Source of the DNA: Paenibacillus profundus
Lineage (GTDB): Bacteria > Bacillota > Bacilli > Paenibacillales > Paenibacillaceae
DNA: 64,000 nt
Assembly (NCBI RefSeq): GCF_021369635.1
Contig: NZ_JAJNBZ010000003.1
Span: 372,168-436,167 of the forward strand
Reading direction: 5' to 3'
In this document: positions 1-8,610 of the stretch, piece after piece
Layout of the letters: each line of letters begins with the position of its first letter
How positions within the stretch are numbered: the stretch's first letter is position 1
Translations under genes and position numbers: made by a program
The notes under the pieces: model-generated
Databases searched by the model: none
Told to the model about the DNA's origin: nothing
Seen by the model: the letters and a program-made list of their open reading frames with translations, nothing else

Positions 1-1332
1 ATGGGCCAGGAGATCGCCCGGGCGCTCGATTATATGCTCGAACTGTCCCGCCGCGAGCAGTTCCGCGTCAACAATCTGGACGGCTACGTCGGGTATGCTG
101 AATACGGGGATTCCGACAGCGACGAGTATATTGGCGTGCTGTGCCATTTGGACGTCGTTCCGGCCACTGGCCAATGGACTACGCCGCCTTTCCAGCCCGA
201 TGTCCGTAACGGCAAGCTGTACGCACGCGGTGCGATCGATGACAAGGGCCCTACGCTCGCAGCCTTTTATGGTCTGAAAATCGTAAAAGAGCTTGGACTG
301 CCGTTAAAGCATAACGTGCGGATTATATTCGGCACCGACGAAGAGAGCGGCATGGAATGCATGAAGACGTATACGAAGCGCGAGAAGATGCCGATGGCTG
401 GCTTCGCGCCAGATGCCGACTTCCCGATTACCCATGCGGAAAAGGGGCAAATTAACAACAAATTTTTCCTTAAACGGAATGGTGGTTCGTCTAAAGAAGC
501 AGCACCAGTGGATGGGGCTCGATTCGAACTGAAGGCCTTCCATGGCGGAGGCATTGCGAACATGGTTCCAGAGTCGGCAACAGCGACCGTAACCGGGGAA
601 GCGTCTGCAATTGCGGACATGGCGGAACAGTTCCAGGCCTATTGCGCCGAACAGCAGTTGAACGGCACCGCCGAGGTTAAGGCAGGCCAGCTAGAGCTCG
701 GGATGAAAGGCAAGTCTGCGCACGGTATGGAACCACATGTAGGCGTCAATGCCGCATTGAAGCTCATGCGTTTCCTGCGGGAATACCGCTTCCAGCCAGA
801 TGCCGATCGGTACATAAGCTTCATCGGCAAGCATCTGGTCGACGACCATCTGGGTACGGCGCTTGGCATCCAATACGAGGATGACATTACCGGTTCGCTC
901 ACTGTGAATGCAGGCATTTTCGAATACTCGGAGCAGGCAGACTCGTTCTTCCACTTGAACATCCGCTTCCCGGTTACGCAGCAATGCGATGACATCCTCG
1001 CAACGCTGCAAGCGAAAATGGCGCCCTACGATATCGTGATCGATGACGAACTCGATTTGAAGCAGCCCCATCATGTGGATCAGAACCATCCCATGATCAA
1101 GATTTTGCAAAATATATACGCAGAAGAGACGAAGCTGGAACCGACCCTGCTCACGACTGGCGGCGGCACGTACGCGGCCTTCATGGATAATGGTGTTGCA
1201 TTCGGCGCCCTCTTCCCAGGCAGAGAAGAGACGGCGCATCAAGTGGATGAGCACATTGAGATCGACGATTTGTTGAAAGCGACCGCCATCTATGCCAGAG
1301 CGATCTACGAATTGGCCAACTTAGATTCATAA
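1..1332 (+). CDS. pepV: PepV-type M20 dipeptidase, 5' end outside window
   Basis: Zinc-dependent cytoplasmic dipeptidase of the M20 family that cleaves dipeptides with an unblocked N-terminus. Seen: the metal/catalytic motif CHLDVVPA (His49, Asp51 in this reading), AIDDKGP (Asp80-Asp81), the acid pair in GTDEES (Glu114-Glu115) and a late metal His in ETAHQVDEH (about 413). The PepV family is about 470 residues and begins some 40-50 residues before the motif block seen here; the Met at base 1 aligns inside the family, so the true start very probably lies upstream of the window and this Met is internal. A hairpin terminator follows. Family assignment is firm; the exact peptide specificity is inferred. 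Confidence 0.88.
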   Translation: MGQEIARALDYMLELSRREQFRVNNLDGYVGYAEYGDSDSDEYIGVLCHLDVVPATGQWTTPPFQPDVRNGKLYARGAIDDKGPTLAAFYGLKIVKELGLPLKHNVRIIFGTDEESGMECMKTYTKREKMPMAGFAPDADFPITHAEKGQINNKFFLKRNGGSSKEAAPVDGARFELKAFHGGGIANMVPESATATVTGEASAIADMAEQFQAYCAEQQLNGTAEVKAGQLELGMKGKSAHGMEPHVGVNAALKLMRFLREYRFQPDADRYISFIGKHLVDDHLGTALGIQYEDDITGSLTVNAGIFEYSEQADSFFHLNIRFPVTQQCDDILATLQAKMAPYDIVIDDELDLKQPHHVDQNHPMIKILQNIYAEETKLEPTLLTTGGGTYAAFMDNGVAFGALFPGREETAHQVDEHIEIDDLLKATAIYARAIYELANLDS

Positions 1333-1358
1333 TGCATTCTGTAACATAAGACAAGCTT

Positions 1359-1410
1359 GCGAGGCTGCTCCTTGCGTCAGCGTATGACGAAGGGCAGCCT
1401 CGCCGTCTTT
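1359..1410 (+). terminator. Hairpin terminator after pepV
   Basis: A 10-bp perfect stem GCGAGGCTGC / GCAGCCTCGC (1359-1368 and 1394-1403) closes a 25-base loop and is followed by CGTCTTT. It sits 27 bases after the pepV stop. The T-run is short, so termination strength is uncertain. Confidence 0.6.
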
Positions 1411-1582
1411 ACTGAGTGGAACATATGTTCAGGCAAAACATACGTCAATCATTACGAAGCATCCTTTTTATAATTCTATTGTGGAAGCGAGAGAAGAATC
1501 GGGATATCGTTATTTAAGAACTTTATGATATTACTTATGAAATTAGTGATTTGTATATGAATAACAGAAGGTGGGGGCAATC

Positions 1583-2043
1583 GTGGTTTTTAAGCTGAAT
1601 TTTATCCTGATGGCAATTATCGCTGTTGCGATTTGGCTCCTTTGCCGATATAGAGCCCGCAGCAGACAGTCCAGTACAAGGTATCGCGAATGGTGGGACT
1701 GTACCCAAGACCGTTCTCGGTTGACTTTTATTTGTTTGCAGAGCTTAGACGGATGACGGACATCAAACTGCAACTGTACTACTCGGTGGCCAACATAGCG
1801 ATGACAGTCCCATTCGGTTTGCTAATTCCGATGTTATACCCATTCGCGCGGAAAATATACATAACCGGACTGTTGGGTTTGAGCTTCTCCCTGATCATCG
1901 AACTGGCGCAAGTTCTGTTTACAACGACACGCACGGCTACAGTAGATGACCTGTTTTTCAATACGGTAGGCGCGATTATGGGATACTGCTGTTTCTATTT
2001 AGGGAATAGGAGCATCCGCAACCACCTTAGCAATAAAAAATGA
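1583..2043 (+). pseudogene. VanZ-like membrane protein, probably frameshifted
   Basis: The 3' part, readable from about 1690 to the stop at 2041, resembles the VanZ-like family: a VPFGLLIPMLYP segment, a second hydrophobic helix with IIELAQ, and the DDLFFNTVGA motif before a last helix. The only plausible ribosome site (GGTGGGGG at 1571-1577) lies before GTG 1583 in another reading frame, which encodes one N-terminal membrane helix (FKLNFILMAIIAVAIW) and then stops at 1756. The two frames look like halves of one gene joined by a frameshift or small deletion near 1690-1750. VanZ-like proteins are small multi-pass membrane proteins, some linked to glycopeptide tolerance; no function can be claimed here. 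A short real protein starting at ATG 1753 remains possible. Confidence 0.5.
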
Positions 2044-2305
2044 ACTCGAGCCGAGAAAAAGTTTTTCTTCCATTAGCATGTGTGTAACTCAACAATCTCA
2101 AAAAACCGAAATATTGGAAAGATCCACGGGTATACTACAAATATAAGTTGACTGTAATGTATCCAGCGGACCTGACTGTGTTGCAGCGCTTGCTGCGGAA
2201 ATGAGCGCCAAAGCATTCATTCCAATGAAGCCTGCCGTAAAGAGAAATACACGCTCGGTTCGTTGCATAGAATCCAATGCAGGATGAGACTAGGAGGGAT
2301 AACGC

Positions 2306-2635
2306 ATGAGTGACTTGTTGAAAAAAGCCGTCTCGCTCGGATGGGGTCTGACAATGGCCAGCAAAGAAAAGGTGGAGAACCTCGTGGATGAACTGGTGAA
2401 GCGGGGGGAGCTCGCGCCTGCGGAATCCAAAGAATGGATCAACCGGCTCATCGAAAAAGGCGAGAAAGAACAAGCTGAATTCAAAACGATGATTCAAGAG
2501 CAAGTCAAACGCAAGCTACAAGAAATGGACGTTCCGGTAAAGTCCGAACTGGCCGCATTGGAAGCGCGCATCGCCGAATTGGAGGCGCGTCTCGCTCGAT
2601 CGGAAGCGGAGCCGGAGCAGGAACGTGTGGATTAG
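2306..2635 (+). CDS. Phasin-like coiled-coil protein
   Basis: A 109-residue, highly charged, mostly helical protein of the type annotated in Firmicutes as phasin family or polyhydroxyalkanoate-synthesis-regulator-like. The C-terminal third is a clear coiled coil (ELAALEARIAELEARLA). There is no signal peptide or membrane segment. The start is supported by AGGAGGG at 2292-2298. The stop overlaps the GTG start of the following ABC1-kinase gene by 11 bases, implying translational coupling; this pair recurs in Bacillales in my knowledge of the family. A function in granule binding is not shown by the sequence; a role as partner of the kinase is an inference from the overlap. Confidence 0.75.
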   Translation: MSDLLKKAVSLGWGLTMASKEKVENLVDELVKRGELAPAESKEWINRLIEKGEKEQAEFKTMIQEQVKRKLQEMDVPVKSELAALEARIAELEARLARSEAEPEQERVD

Positions 2636-4289
2636 ACATACCCGCCGCTACCGGGAAATCGCCATGGCGCTCATGCGTCATGGCTTTGGCTATATGGTCG
2701 AGGAGATCGGGCTGTTCCATGTGCTGTCGCTCCCCCGCCGTATGATTACGCGTAAAGCACCGGAGACGAAGACGGTGGGAGAGCGGATTCGGTTGGTATT
2801 GGAAGAGCTCGGTCCGGCCTTCATCAAGCTGGGCCAGCTGCTCAGCACTCGCTCCGACTTGTTCCCAGACTCCGTTATCCGGGAACTGATCAAGCTGCAG
2901 GATCAGGTGCCCCCTTTCCCGGCACACGAGGCACGCCGCATTATTGAAGCGGAGCTCAGGATGTCCATTGGAGACATCTTCAGCTCCTTCGAAGATGTAC
3001 CCGTAGCGGCGGCTTCAATCGGTCAGGTTCATCTGGCCAAGCTCCACAGCGGGGAAGCGGTAGCGATCAAAGTTCAGCGGCCGGGCATCCATCCTGTCAT
3101 CGAACGCGATATGGAGATTGTTAAAGGCTTGATCGCCATCGCCGAAAAACGCTGGACATGGGTGGCAGAGTATCAGATTCCGCAAATGATTGAGGAGTTC
3201 TCAAAATCGATGAAAGCGGAGCTCGACTACAGTCACGAAGGCCGCAATACTGAGAAGATCGCGCGGCAGTTCCTGCATTCGGCTGACATACATATCCCCC
3301 GGATTTATTGGCAGCACACCTCCTCCCACGTGTTAACGATGGAATATGTGCAAGGCGTGAAATTAAACCGGCACGAGGACATCGTTGCACATGGGCATGA
3401 TTTGAAGGCGATAGCCGAACGGTTCGTTCATGCGATGCTCCACCAAATGTTCATCGAGGGCTTGTTCCATGCCGATCCGCATCCCGGCAATTTGCTTGTA
3501 TTGGATGACGGCAGACTGGCTTTCCTCGACTTCGGCATGGTCGGCCGCTTGAGCAGTGATATGAAGGAGCATCTATCAGATCTCATCATCTCCTTGATGC
3601 GACAGCGGACGGATGGGATCATCCGGGCGATTGCAGGGCTCGGCGTCGTCCCCGACCGTACCGATATGACGCGGCTAAAGCGGGATCTGGATCGGCTGCG
3701 CGCGCAGTATTACGACATTCCTTTTACCGACATCAGTCTGGGGCAGTCGCTGCACGATCTGTTTGCTGTCGCCCAGCGGCACCGGATTACGCTCCCTCCC
3801 GATCTTATTATGCTGGCGAAGGCGCTCATTACAATGGAAGGCGTCGTAGAGGAGTTGGATCCGACTCTAAGCATTTTGGATATGGCGGAGCCATTCGGGC
3901 GCAAATTGCTGTTGGAAAAATACAGTCCTCGTCGTGTCCGGAAAAAGCTGCTCGGCGGAGCTTCCGATTTTCTACAGGCGCTGACCGATCTGCCGAAGCA
4001 GGCTAATCAGCTTGCCCGCATCCTGAGCAGCGGCAAAGTTAAGGTCGAGGTCGAATTGCCGGATCTGGACTATACGCTGCACAAGTTCGATCAGATCAGC
4101 AACCGGCTCTCCTTCAGCATCGTGCTGCTCGCCTTCAGCATCATTATGGTCGGGCTTATTGTCGGTTCCTCGCTCAGCAGAAAGCCGACGCTGCTGTGGG
4201 ATGTTCCAGCGATCGAGATCGGGTTCATCGTCGCTGCCTTTATGTTTCTATGGCTGCTGTACGCGATCTTCAAATCCGGCAGATTTTAA
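2625..4289 (+). CDS. ABC1/UbiB (AarF) family atypical kinase
   Basis: A 554-residue ABC1/UbiB protein-kinase-like protein. Seen in order: the family KxGQ signature in FIKLGQLLSTR (residues 67-76), the alanine-rich loop VAAASIGQVH (127-136), the VAIKVQRPG lysine (K149), a catalytic-loop equivalent FHADPHPGNL (from residue 281), the metal-binding DFG in FLDFGMVGRL (about 301-310), and two C-terminal hydrophobic helices in the last 60 residues that should anchor it in the membrane. Homologues act as ATPases or small-molecule kinases in lipid/quinone metabolism; the substrate in menaquinone-using Firmicutes is not established. The start is GTG 2625, inside the end of the phasin-like gene. A terminator follows. 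Confidence 0.9.
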   Translation: MWIRHTRRYREIAMALMRHGFGYMVEEIGLFHVLSLPRRMITRKAPETKTVGERIRLVLEELGPAFIKLGQLLSTRSDLFPDSVIRELIKLQDQVPPFPAHEARRIIEAELRMSIGDIFSSFEDVPVAAASIGQVHLAKLHSGEAVAIKVQRPGIHPVIERDMEIVKGLIAIAEKRWTWVAEYQIPQMIEEFSKSMKAELDYSHEGRNTEKIARQFLHSADIHIPRIYWQHTSSHVLTMEYVQGVKLNRHEDIVAHGHDLKAIAERFVHAMLHQMFIEGLFHADPHPGNLLVLDDGRLAFLDFGMVGRLSSDMKEHLSDLIISLMRQRTDGIIRAIAGLGVVPDRTDMTRLKRDLDRLRAQYYDIPFTDISLGQSLHDLFAVAQRHRITLPPDLIMLAKALITMEGVVEELDPTLSILDMAEPFGRKLLLEKYSPRRVRKKLLGGASDFLQALTDLPKQANQLARILSSGKVKVEVELPDLDYTLHKFDQISNRLSFSIVLLAFSIIMVGLIVGSSLSRKPTLLWDVPAIEIGFIVAAFMFLWLLYAIFKSGRF

Positions 4290-4328
4290 GCGGTGCTAGT
4301 ATGGAAAAGATCCATTACAATCGGAATG

Positions 4329-4366
4329 AGGGTGACTTCCACTAACGAAGACGCCCTTTTTTTATT
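4329..4366 (+). terminator. Rho-independent terminator after the ABC1-kinase operon
   Basis: AGGGTGACTT (4329-4338) pairs with AAGACGCCCT (4348-4357) with one G-U and one mismatch, followed by a run of seven T (counting the last stem base as the eighth) and TATTTT. Confidence 0.85.
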
Positions 4367-4372
4367 TTGCTG

Positions 4373-4403
4373 TTGACTCTCACGTTACGTGATGGATTAC
4401 GAT
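4373..4403 (+). promoter_or_regulatory. MerR-type promoter with 19-bp spacer and operator dyad
   Basis: TTGACT (4373-4378) and TACGAT (4398-4403) are separated by 19 bp, the over-long spacing typical of MerR-controlled promoters. The spacer contains the perfect dyad TCACGT-T-ACGTGA (4380-4392). This is the expected layout for autoregulation by the MerR/TipAS protein encoded just downstream: the activator distorts the DNA to realign the two hexamers. Confidence 0.85.
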
Positions 4404-4423
4404 AAAGGCAAGGAGGTGAGCGG

Positions 4424-5215
4424 ATGGCTTACAGAGTGAAGGAAGTGGCCAATTTAGTCGGAATTAGCGTGCGCTCGCTCCACCACTATGATGAGATTGG
4501 GCTTCTGAAGCCGGACACCGTCACCCCGGCAGGATACAGGCTGTATTCGGACGACAATTTAGCGACGCTGCAGCAAATTTTGTTCTTCAAAGAAATCGGC
4601 TTCTCGTTGGAAGATATTAAGCAAATTTTGGGCCAGCCGAATTTTGATCGGAAGCATGCTCTGCAGGTGCACCGGGAATTGCTGCTCAAGAAGAAGGAGC
4701 GAATCGAAGACATTATTCGCACGGTTGACCGTACGATTACATCCCTAGAAGGAGGTATAGTTATGAAAAAGAAAGAGATGTTCGAAGGCTTCGATATGGC
4801 GGAAATCGAGGCGCACCAGAAGAAATATGCCGCGGAAGCGCGCGAGAAATATGGTCGGGATGTCGTCGATCGCACGATGGAACGGACGTCCAAATATGCG
4901 AATGACGATTGGGCTGCAATTATGGCAAGCCAAGCAGCCATTTATAACAAGCTCATCGCTGCGATGGAACAAGGGCCCGCGGATCCGCAGGTCCAGGCGG
5001 CAGTCGGCGAATGGAGACGGCATATTACGAATAACTTCTACGATTGCACGCTCGACATCTTCCGCGGTCTCGGCGATTTGTATATCGCTGACGACCGCTT
5101 CACGAAGAGCATCGATCAATATCAGTCGGGCTTAGCCCAATTCATGCGGGAAGCGATGCACATTTATTGTGATAACGAAGAGAAGTCAAATTGTGCCGAT
5201 AAATCAACTCTATAA
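4424..5215 (+). CDS. MerR family regulator with TipAS ligand domain
   Basis: A 263-residue activator. Residues 1-70 form the MerR winged helix (RVKEVANLVGISVRSLHHYDEIGLL, with GYRLYSDDNL), followed by a dimerisation coiled coil (about 75-110) and a C-terminal TipAS-type antibiotic-recognition domain (about 120-250, with the characteristic FYDCTLDIFRGLGDLYIADDRF region). The architecture and length match Mta of Bacillus and TipAL of Streptomyces, which bind drugs and switch on multidrug exporters. There is no efflux gene next door, so the targets are unknown apart from its own 19-bp-spacer promoter. AGGAGGTG before ATG 4424 fixes the start. An internal GGAGG plus ATG near residue 113 could give a separate TipAS-only product, as is known for tipA; that is inference. 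Confidence 0.9.
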   Translation: MAYRVKEVANLVGISVRSLHHYDEIGLLKPDTVTPAGYRLYSDDNLATLQQILFFKEIGFSLEDIKQILGQPNFDRKHALQVHRELLLKKKERIEDIIRTVDRTITSLEGGIVMKKKEMFEGFDMAEIEAHQKKYAAEAREKYGRDVVDRTMERTSKYANDDWAAIMASQAAIYNKLIAAMEQGPADPQVQAAVGEWRRHITNNFYDCTLDIFRGLGDLYIADDRFTKSIDQYQSGLAQFMREAMHIYCDNEEKSNCADKSTL

Positions 5216-5221
5216 CCTAGA

Positions 5222-5259
5222 GCACACGAGCCTTAGAATCGATTCTAAAGCTCGTGTGC
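5222..5259. terminator. Long symmetrical hairpin between convergent genes
   Basis: GCACACGAGC (5222-5231) and GCTCGTGTGC (5250-5259) are perfect complements, and the interior TTAGAATCGATTCTAA is itself a palindrome, so almost the whole 38 bases can fold. There is no strong T-run on either strand. It lies between the stop of the MerR gene and the stop of the opposing YerC-like gene, where a bidirectional terminator is expected; it also marks the left edge of the AT-rich tyramine region. Confidence 0.6.
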
Positions 5260-5310
5260 GAGTCCGCTCACTAGATTCCCCTAGTTAACTAAAATGTGAA
5301 GTGGCCCAAA

Positions 5311-5619
5311 TCACTTCTCTGAATTTTTTTTAGCCTTCATGCGTTTAAACACGACATCATACATATCATTTCCGTGATGCAGGGATCGCTTCACACGAGA
5401 GATCGTTGCTGTGCTTGCGCAGGCCACCTCTTCAATCTCACTGTAAGTATTATGATTATATAACATTTTGGCTACTTGAAATCTTTGAAACATGGTCTTA
5501 ATTTCATTTACAGTACATAAGTCATCAAAAAAAGAATAACACTCTTCGACTGTTTCTAGTGTCAAAATCCCTTGAAAAAATTCATCTAAAGCTTGTCCTT
5601 GCAGTTCATCTATTAGCAT
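5311..5619 (-). CDS. YerC/YecD family TrpR-like DNA-binding protein
   Basis: A 102-residue protein with the TrpR-superfamily helix-turn-helix: the ECYSFFDDLCTVNEIKTM region, then QRFQVAKML, and a recognition helix in SEIEEVACASTATISRVKRSLHHG. The length matches YerC of Bacillus (about 104 residues). Family members are related to the tryptophan repressor but their ligands and targets are mostly unknown. AGGAGGTAG precedes ATG at 5619. It stands alone at the edge of a tyrosine-decarboxylase locus, so control by an aromatic amino acid is conceivable, but nothing in the sequence proves a link. Confidence 0.85.
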   Translation of the reverse strand: MLIDELQGQALDEFFQGILTLETVEECYSFFDDLCTVNEIKTMFQRFQVAKMLYNHNTYSEIEEVACASTATISRVKRSLHHGNDMYDVVFKRMKAKKNSEK

Positions 5620-5639
5620 GTGTCTACCTCCTAGAGTGA

Positions 5640-6231
5640 TTGCTGCATCATACCATTCTCACTTCATCTTGAGATATATGATCAGAAGGCCGTTAACAAG
5701 AGCATTTATTCTGTCACCTAAAGATATTATCTCCTTAGAAAGCCATTTATTAGAGCAACCAGTACACAATCAGCAAACTATGTGATTAATTTCACCGATA
5801 TATACAACATTATTTAACTATCAATATTAAAATTAGGCAAAACTATTATATCATTATTTTTCCGAGCGTAATTCATCCATATATTACAAAAACCATGAGT
5901 TTGGATATATTATCAAATCATTTCCCGCTGTAATCGTTAACAAAAAAATGGATTTACTAGTTCGTGGACGCTTCAGCCAATGAAGCCCGTTTTGTCCAAA
6001 AATCCATTTATTACAAGTTTCTTTCACAACGGAATCGTTGCTGCTGTTGCTCTATCTTGCATCGGTTTAGACTTTCACAGAAAAAAGCCGGCTATATAAG
6101 TGGAACTAATTTTTTTTACTTGGCGGTTGAAGTAAGCTACATTGGAATATATACAGTAAAATGTACGGTTTGGCGGCTAAACGGCATGTCACTGTACATA
6201 GTCCAATGTAAGATGAGACAAGGGGATACGA
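5640..6231. other. AT-rich intergenic stretch, no gene recognised
   Basis: About 590 bases between the YerC-like gene start and the nhaC stop (both on the minus strand). Short open frames exist but have no ribosome site and no recognisable motif. A loose inverted repeat ATGTAC...GTACAT spans about 6160-6200, shortly beyond the 3' end of nhaC, and could weakly terminate or stabilise that transcript. Nothing else is seen. Confidence 0.5.
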
Positions 6232-7608
6232 TCAAGCTGCTCTAGATGATTTTTTTTCTGTTCTTCTAATAAAACCCCACAAAATATTTAACACGGGAGC
6301 GACAATACAAAATATTGCGAATGGAAAATATTCCAATGTAGAAACACCTAAGGTACCCGTAATGAATACGCCACTAACTCCCCAGGGAATAAGCGCATTG
6401 AAGGCTGCACCGGCATTGGCCAATATTGCCGAAAGCTGCTTTGGATGCAGATTGATTTCTTCGAATTGAAATTTGAAAGCTTCACCCGGCAAAATAATGG
6501 ATAAATATTGTTCACCGAGAAGAATGTTAATTCCCATGGCACACAACGCAGTCATTAAAATTAATTTTCCTTTTGTACTTACGAATGCCGAAATACTTGA
6601 TATTAAGGTTTTAATGATCTTGAGCTCTACTAACAGTCCTCCCAGAGATAACGCAAGCAGGATAAGAGAAACAGACCACATCATACTTTGAATTCCACCG
6701 CGAGTAAGCAGGACATCTACACTCTCCACTCCTGTATGCGAAACAAATCCATCTTGCATCAGATTGGAAATTTCAACAAAGCTAGTGTGTGGATGATAGA
6801 TATAGCTGATACAGATCGTAAAAGCAATGCTCAATAGCAAAGTCGGAATGGCAGGTATCTTTCTCCAAGCACAAATGAATAACACCAATACTGGAATTAA
6901 TGTAACAACCGATATGGGAAAAGAGGAATACAATGTATTAACTAATTCATCAATTTGAGCCCCTGTTGACAAGACTTTTGAGTGACCCACTATCGCGAAG
7001 AAGATGAGTGAAATAACGAACGACGGAATCATTGTCCGCATCATGTTTCGTATATGATCGAATAAGTCCACCTCTGCTATAGCAGATGCTAAGTTAGTTG
7101 TATCAGATAAAGGGGATATATTATTACCTAAGAAGGCTCCTGAAATGATGGCTCCTGTGGTTAGTGCCGAATGGTATCCCATGATTTGCCCCATCCCAAA
7201 GAAGGCGATACCAACTGTCGAAATCGTTGTGAATGAGCTTCCTACGGTTACCCCCACAAGCGCACAAATAACAAAGACGGAAGGTAAAAAGAATTTTGCC
7301 GATAAAATTCCGAATCCATAAACCATAATCGTAGGAATTGTTCCTGCAGCAATCCAGACGCTTATCAAAGCGCCAATAAGCATAAATATAAGGATGGGAA
7401 TCAAGCCCGGCATAATGCCGTGTTGAATGCCCTTGTGGATGACATCCCAAGAAACGCCTTTCATCTTCGCGAATAAGATAACAGCACCTAACGAAATCAA
7501 AATAGGAACTTGAGGAGATAAGCCTAAGCCTATAATACAAGTTCCTATGATCGCCAATAGAACAACTAAAAGAAACATACTTTCTTTTAGCGTAACATCT
7601 TTTTTCAT
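6232..7608 (-). CDS. nhaC: NhaC-type Na+/H+ antiporter
   Basis: A 458-residue membrane protein with 11-12 hydrophobic helices, matching the NhaC antiporter family (CPA/IT superfamily) that exchanges cytoplasmic Na+ for external H+. Typical blocks are GGIQSMMW, GSSFTTISTVGIAFFGMG, SGAFLGNNISPLSDTTNLAS and the late NAGAAFNALIPWGVSG. AAGGAG before ATG 7608 supports the start. It is the last gene of the tyrP-tdcA-pdxK-nhaC run on the minus strand; nhaC paralogues also follow the tyrosine decarboxylase genes of Enterococcus, where decarboxylation helps acid resistance. A role in pH or sodium balance during tyramine production is therefore likely. Confidence 0.9.
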   Translation of the reverse strand: MKKDVTLKESMFLLVVLLAIIGTCIIGLGLSPQVPILISLGAVILFAKMKGVSWDVIHKGIQHGIMPGLIPILIFMLIGALISVWIAAGTIPTIMVYGFGILSAKFFLPSVFVICALVGVTVGSSFTTISTVGIAFFGMGQIMGYHSALTTGAIISGAFLGNNISPLSDTTNLASAIAEVDLFDHIRNMMRTMIPSFVISLIFFAIVGHSKVLSTGAQIDELVNTLYSSFPISVVTLIPVLVLFICAWRKIPAIPTLLLSIAFTICISYIYHPHTSFVEISNLMQDGFVSHTGVESVDVLLTRGGIQSMMWSVSLILLALSLGGLLVELKIIKTLISSISAFVSTKGKLILMTALCAMGINILLGEQYLSIILPGEAFKFQFEEINLHPKQLSAILANAGAAFNALIPWGVSGVFITGTLGVSTLEYFPFAIFCIVAPVLNILWGFIRRTEKKSSRAA

Positions 7609-7700
7609 ATGATAGACTCCTTATCATTTAATGACCATCTATTTAATCATGCAGTCATCAAAAATTGGGATATAGATAGGACATAAACAATAATTTGAGC

Positions 7701-8525
7701 TTATTGATGCAAGCGCTGATCCGCCTTATTGTATGCTCCGTGCCATACGGGTCCAACGAAACGATTAAAAGCAAAGCCAGACCTGATGCCTTCGGCAGTG
7801 AATGCTTTTGCTTTCGCTACTGCCTCTTTCACAGATAGCCCCTTGGCAAGTCCTGCTGTTATAGCCGCGGCAAAGGTGCATCCTGCGCCGTGATTGTGAT
7901 TCGTATGAATCTTCTCTGAGTCATACAATGTAAATTCCGAGCCATCATACAGCAAGTCAATCGCTTTATTATCCTCTAGCGATTTCCCCCCTTTAATTAC
8001 GACATGTTTCGTGCCAAGCTCTATAATTTTTTGCGCGGCTTCCTTCATGTCAGCTACCGTGCTTACCTTGGCCATGCCGGATAATTGACCTGCTTCGAAT
8101 AAATTAGGCGTTACAATCGTTGCTCTTGGCAAAAGATACTCGCGTATAGCCTGTCCATTTTCTGGCTGTACCAGTTCATTTCCCCCTTTGCATACCATCA
8201 CCGGATCAATTACTACACTTTTCACATCGTATTTGTCAATGACGTTGCTCACGAGCTTAATGGTGTCGACCGATCCGAGCATTCCCGTTTTCATGGCATC
8301 CAATGAACCGCCGGAGAATATCGTTGTCAATTGCTCATGCACAAGCTCTGAGTCCATTGGATGTACATGATGATGCCAATGATTGTCAGCATCCATGGTG
8401 ACGATAGCCGTGATGGCAGTCAAACCAAAAGTTCCATATTCTTCGAACGTTTTGAGATCCGCCTGCAGTCCTGCTCCCCCGCTTGAATCAGAACCGGCAA
8501 CGGTCAAGACTTTTTTGATAGTCAT
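7701..8525 (-). CDS. pdxK: Pyridoxal/pyridoxine kinase PdxK (ThiD-like fold)
   Basis: A 274-residue ribokinase-like enzyme that phosphorylates pyridoxal, pyridoxine or pyridoxamine to give the PLP cofactor. Seen: N-terminal TVAGSDSSGGAGLQADLKTF (8-27), MKTGML (79-83), VIDPVMVCKGG (105-115) and the active-site loop HGAGCTFAAA (212-221). Cys112 and Cys216 match the two-cysteine pyridoxal kinases of Bacillus and Staphylococcus, which separates it from the hydroxymethylpyrimidine kinase ThiD. The open frame extends upstream but ATG 8525 is preferred because GGGAGTG precedes it and family homology begins there. It lies 85 bases after tdcA, which encodes a PLP enzyme, so it probably feeds that enzyme. 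A residual HMP kinase activity cannot be excluded. Confidence 0.87.
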   Translation of the reverse strand: MTIKKVLTVAGSDSSGGAGLQADLKTFEEYGTFGLTAITAIVTMDADNHWHHHVHPMDSELVHEQLTTIFSGGSLDAMKTGMLGSVDTIKLVSNVIDKYDVKSVVIDPVMVCKGGNELVQPENGQAIREYLLPRATIVTPNLFEAGQLSGMAKVSTVADMKEAAQKIIELGTKHVVIKGGKSLEDNKAIDLLYDGSEFTLYDSEKIHTNHNHGAGCTFAAAITAGLAKGLSVKEAVAKAKAFTAEGIRSGFAFNRFVGPVWHGAYNKADQRLHQ

Positions 8526-8610
8526 TTCAAGCACTCCCTGTCTTGTAAGAGATTGTATAAAGGGTGAATGCGTAACAACATTCCTATCGTTACGCATTCA
8601 CGTTTCATTA

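Noticed and set aside
691-1254. 187-codon minus-strand frame inside pepV
   Set aside because: Antisense shadow of a clear M20 peptidase; no start signal.
5282-5291. TAGTTAACTA palindrome resembling the core of the E. coli trp operator, near the YerC/TrpR-like gene
   Set aside because: It lies beyond the 3' ends of both flanking genes with no promoter; a 10-bp AT-rich palindrome is easily chance.
5964-6245. Plus-strand open frame of 93 codons
   Set aside because: No ribosome site, odd composition (Cys run), overlaps the nhaC end; no recognised motif.
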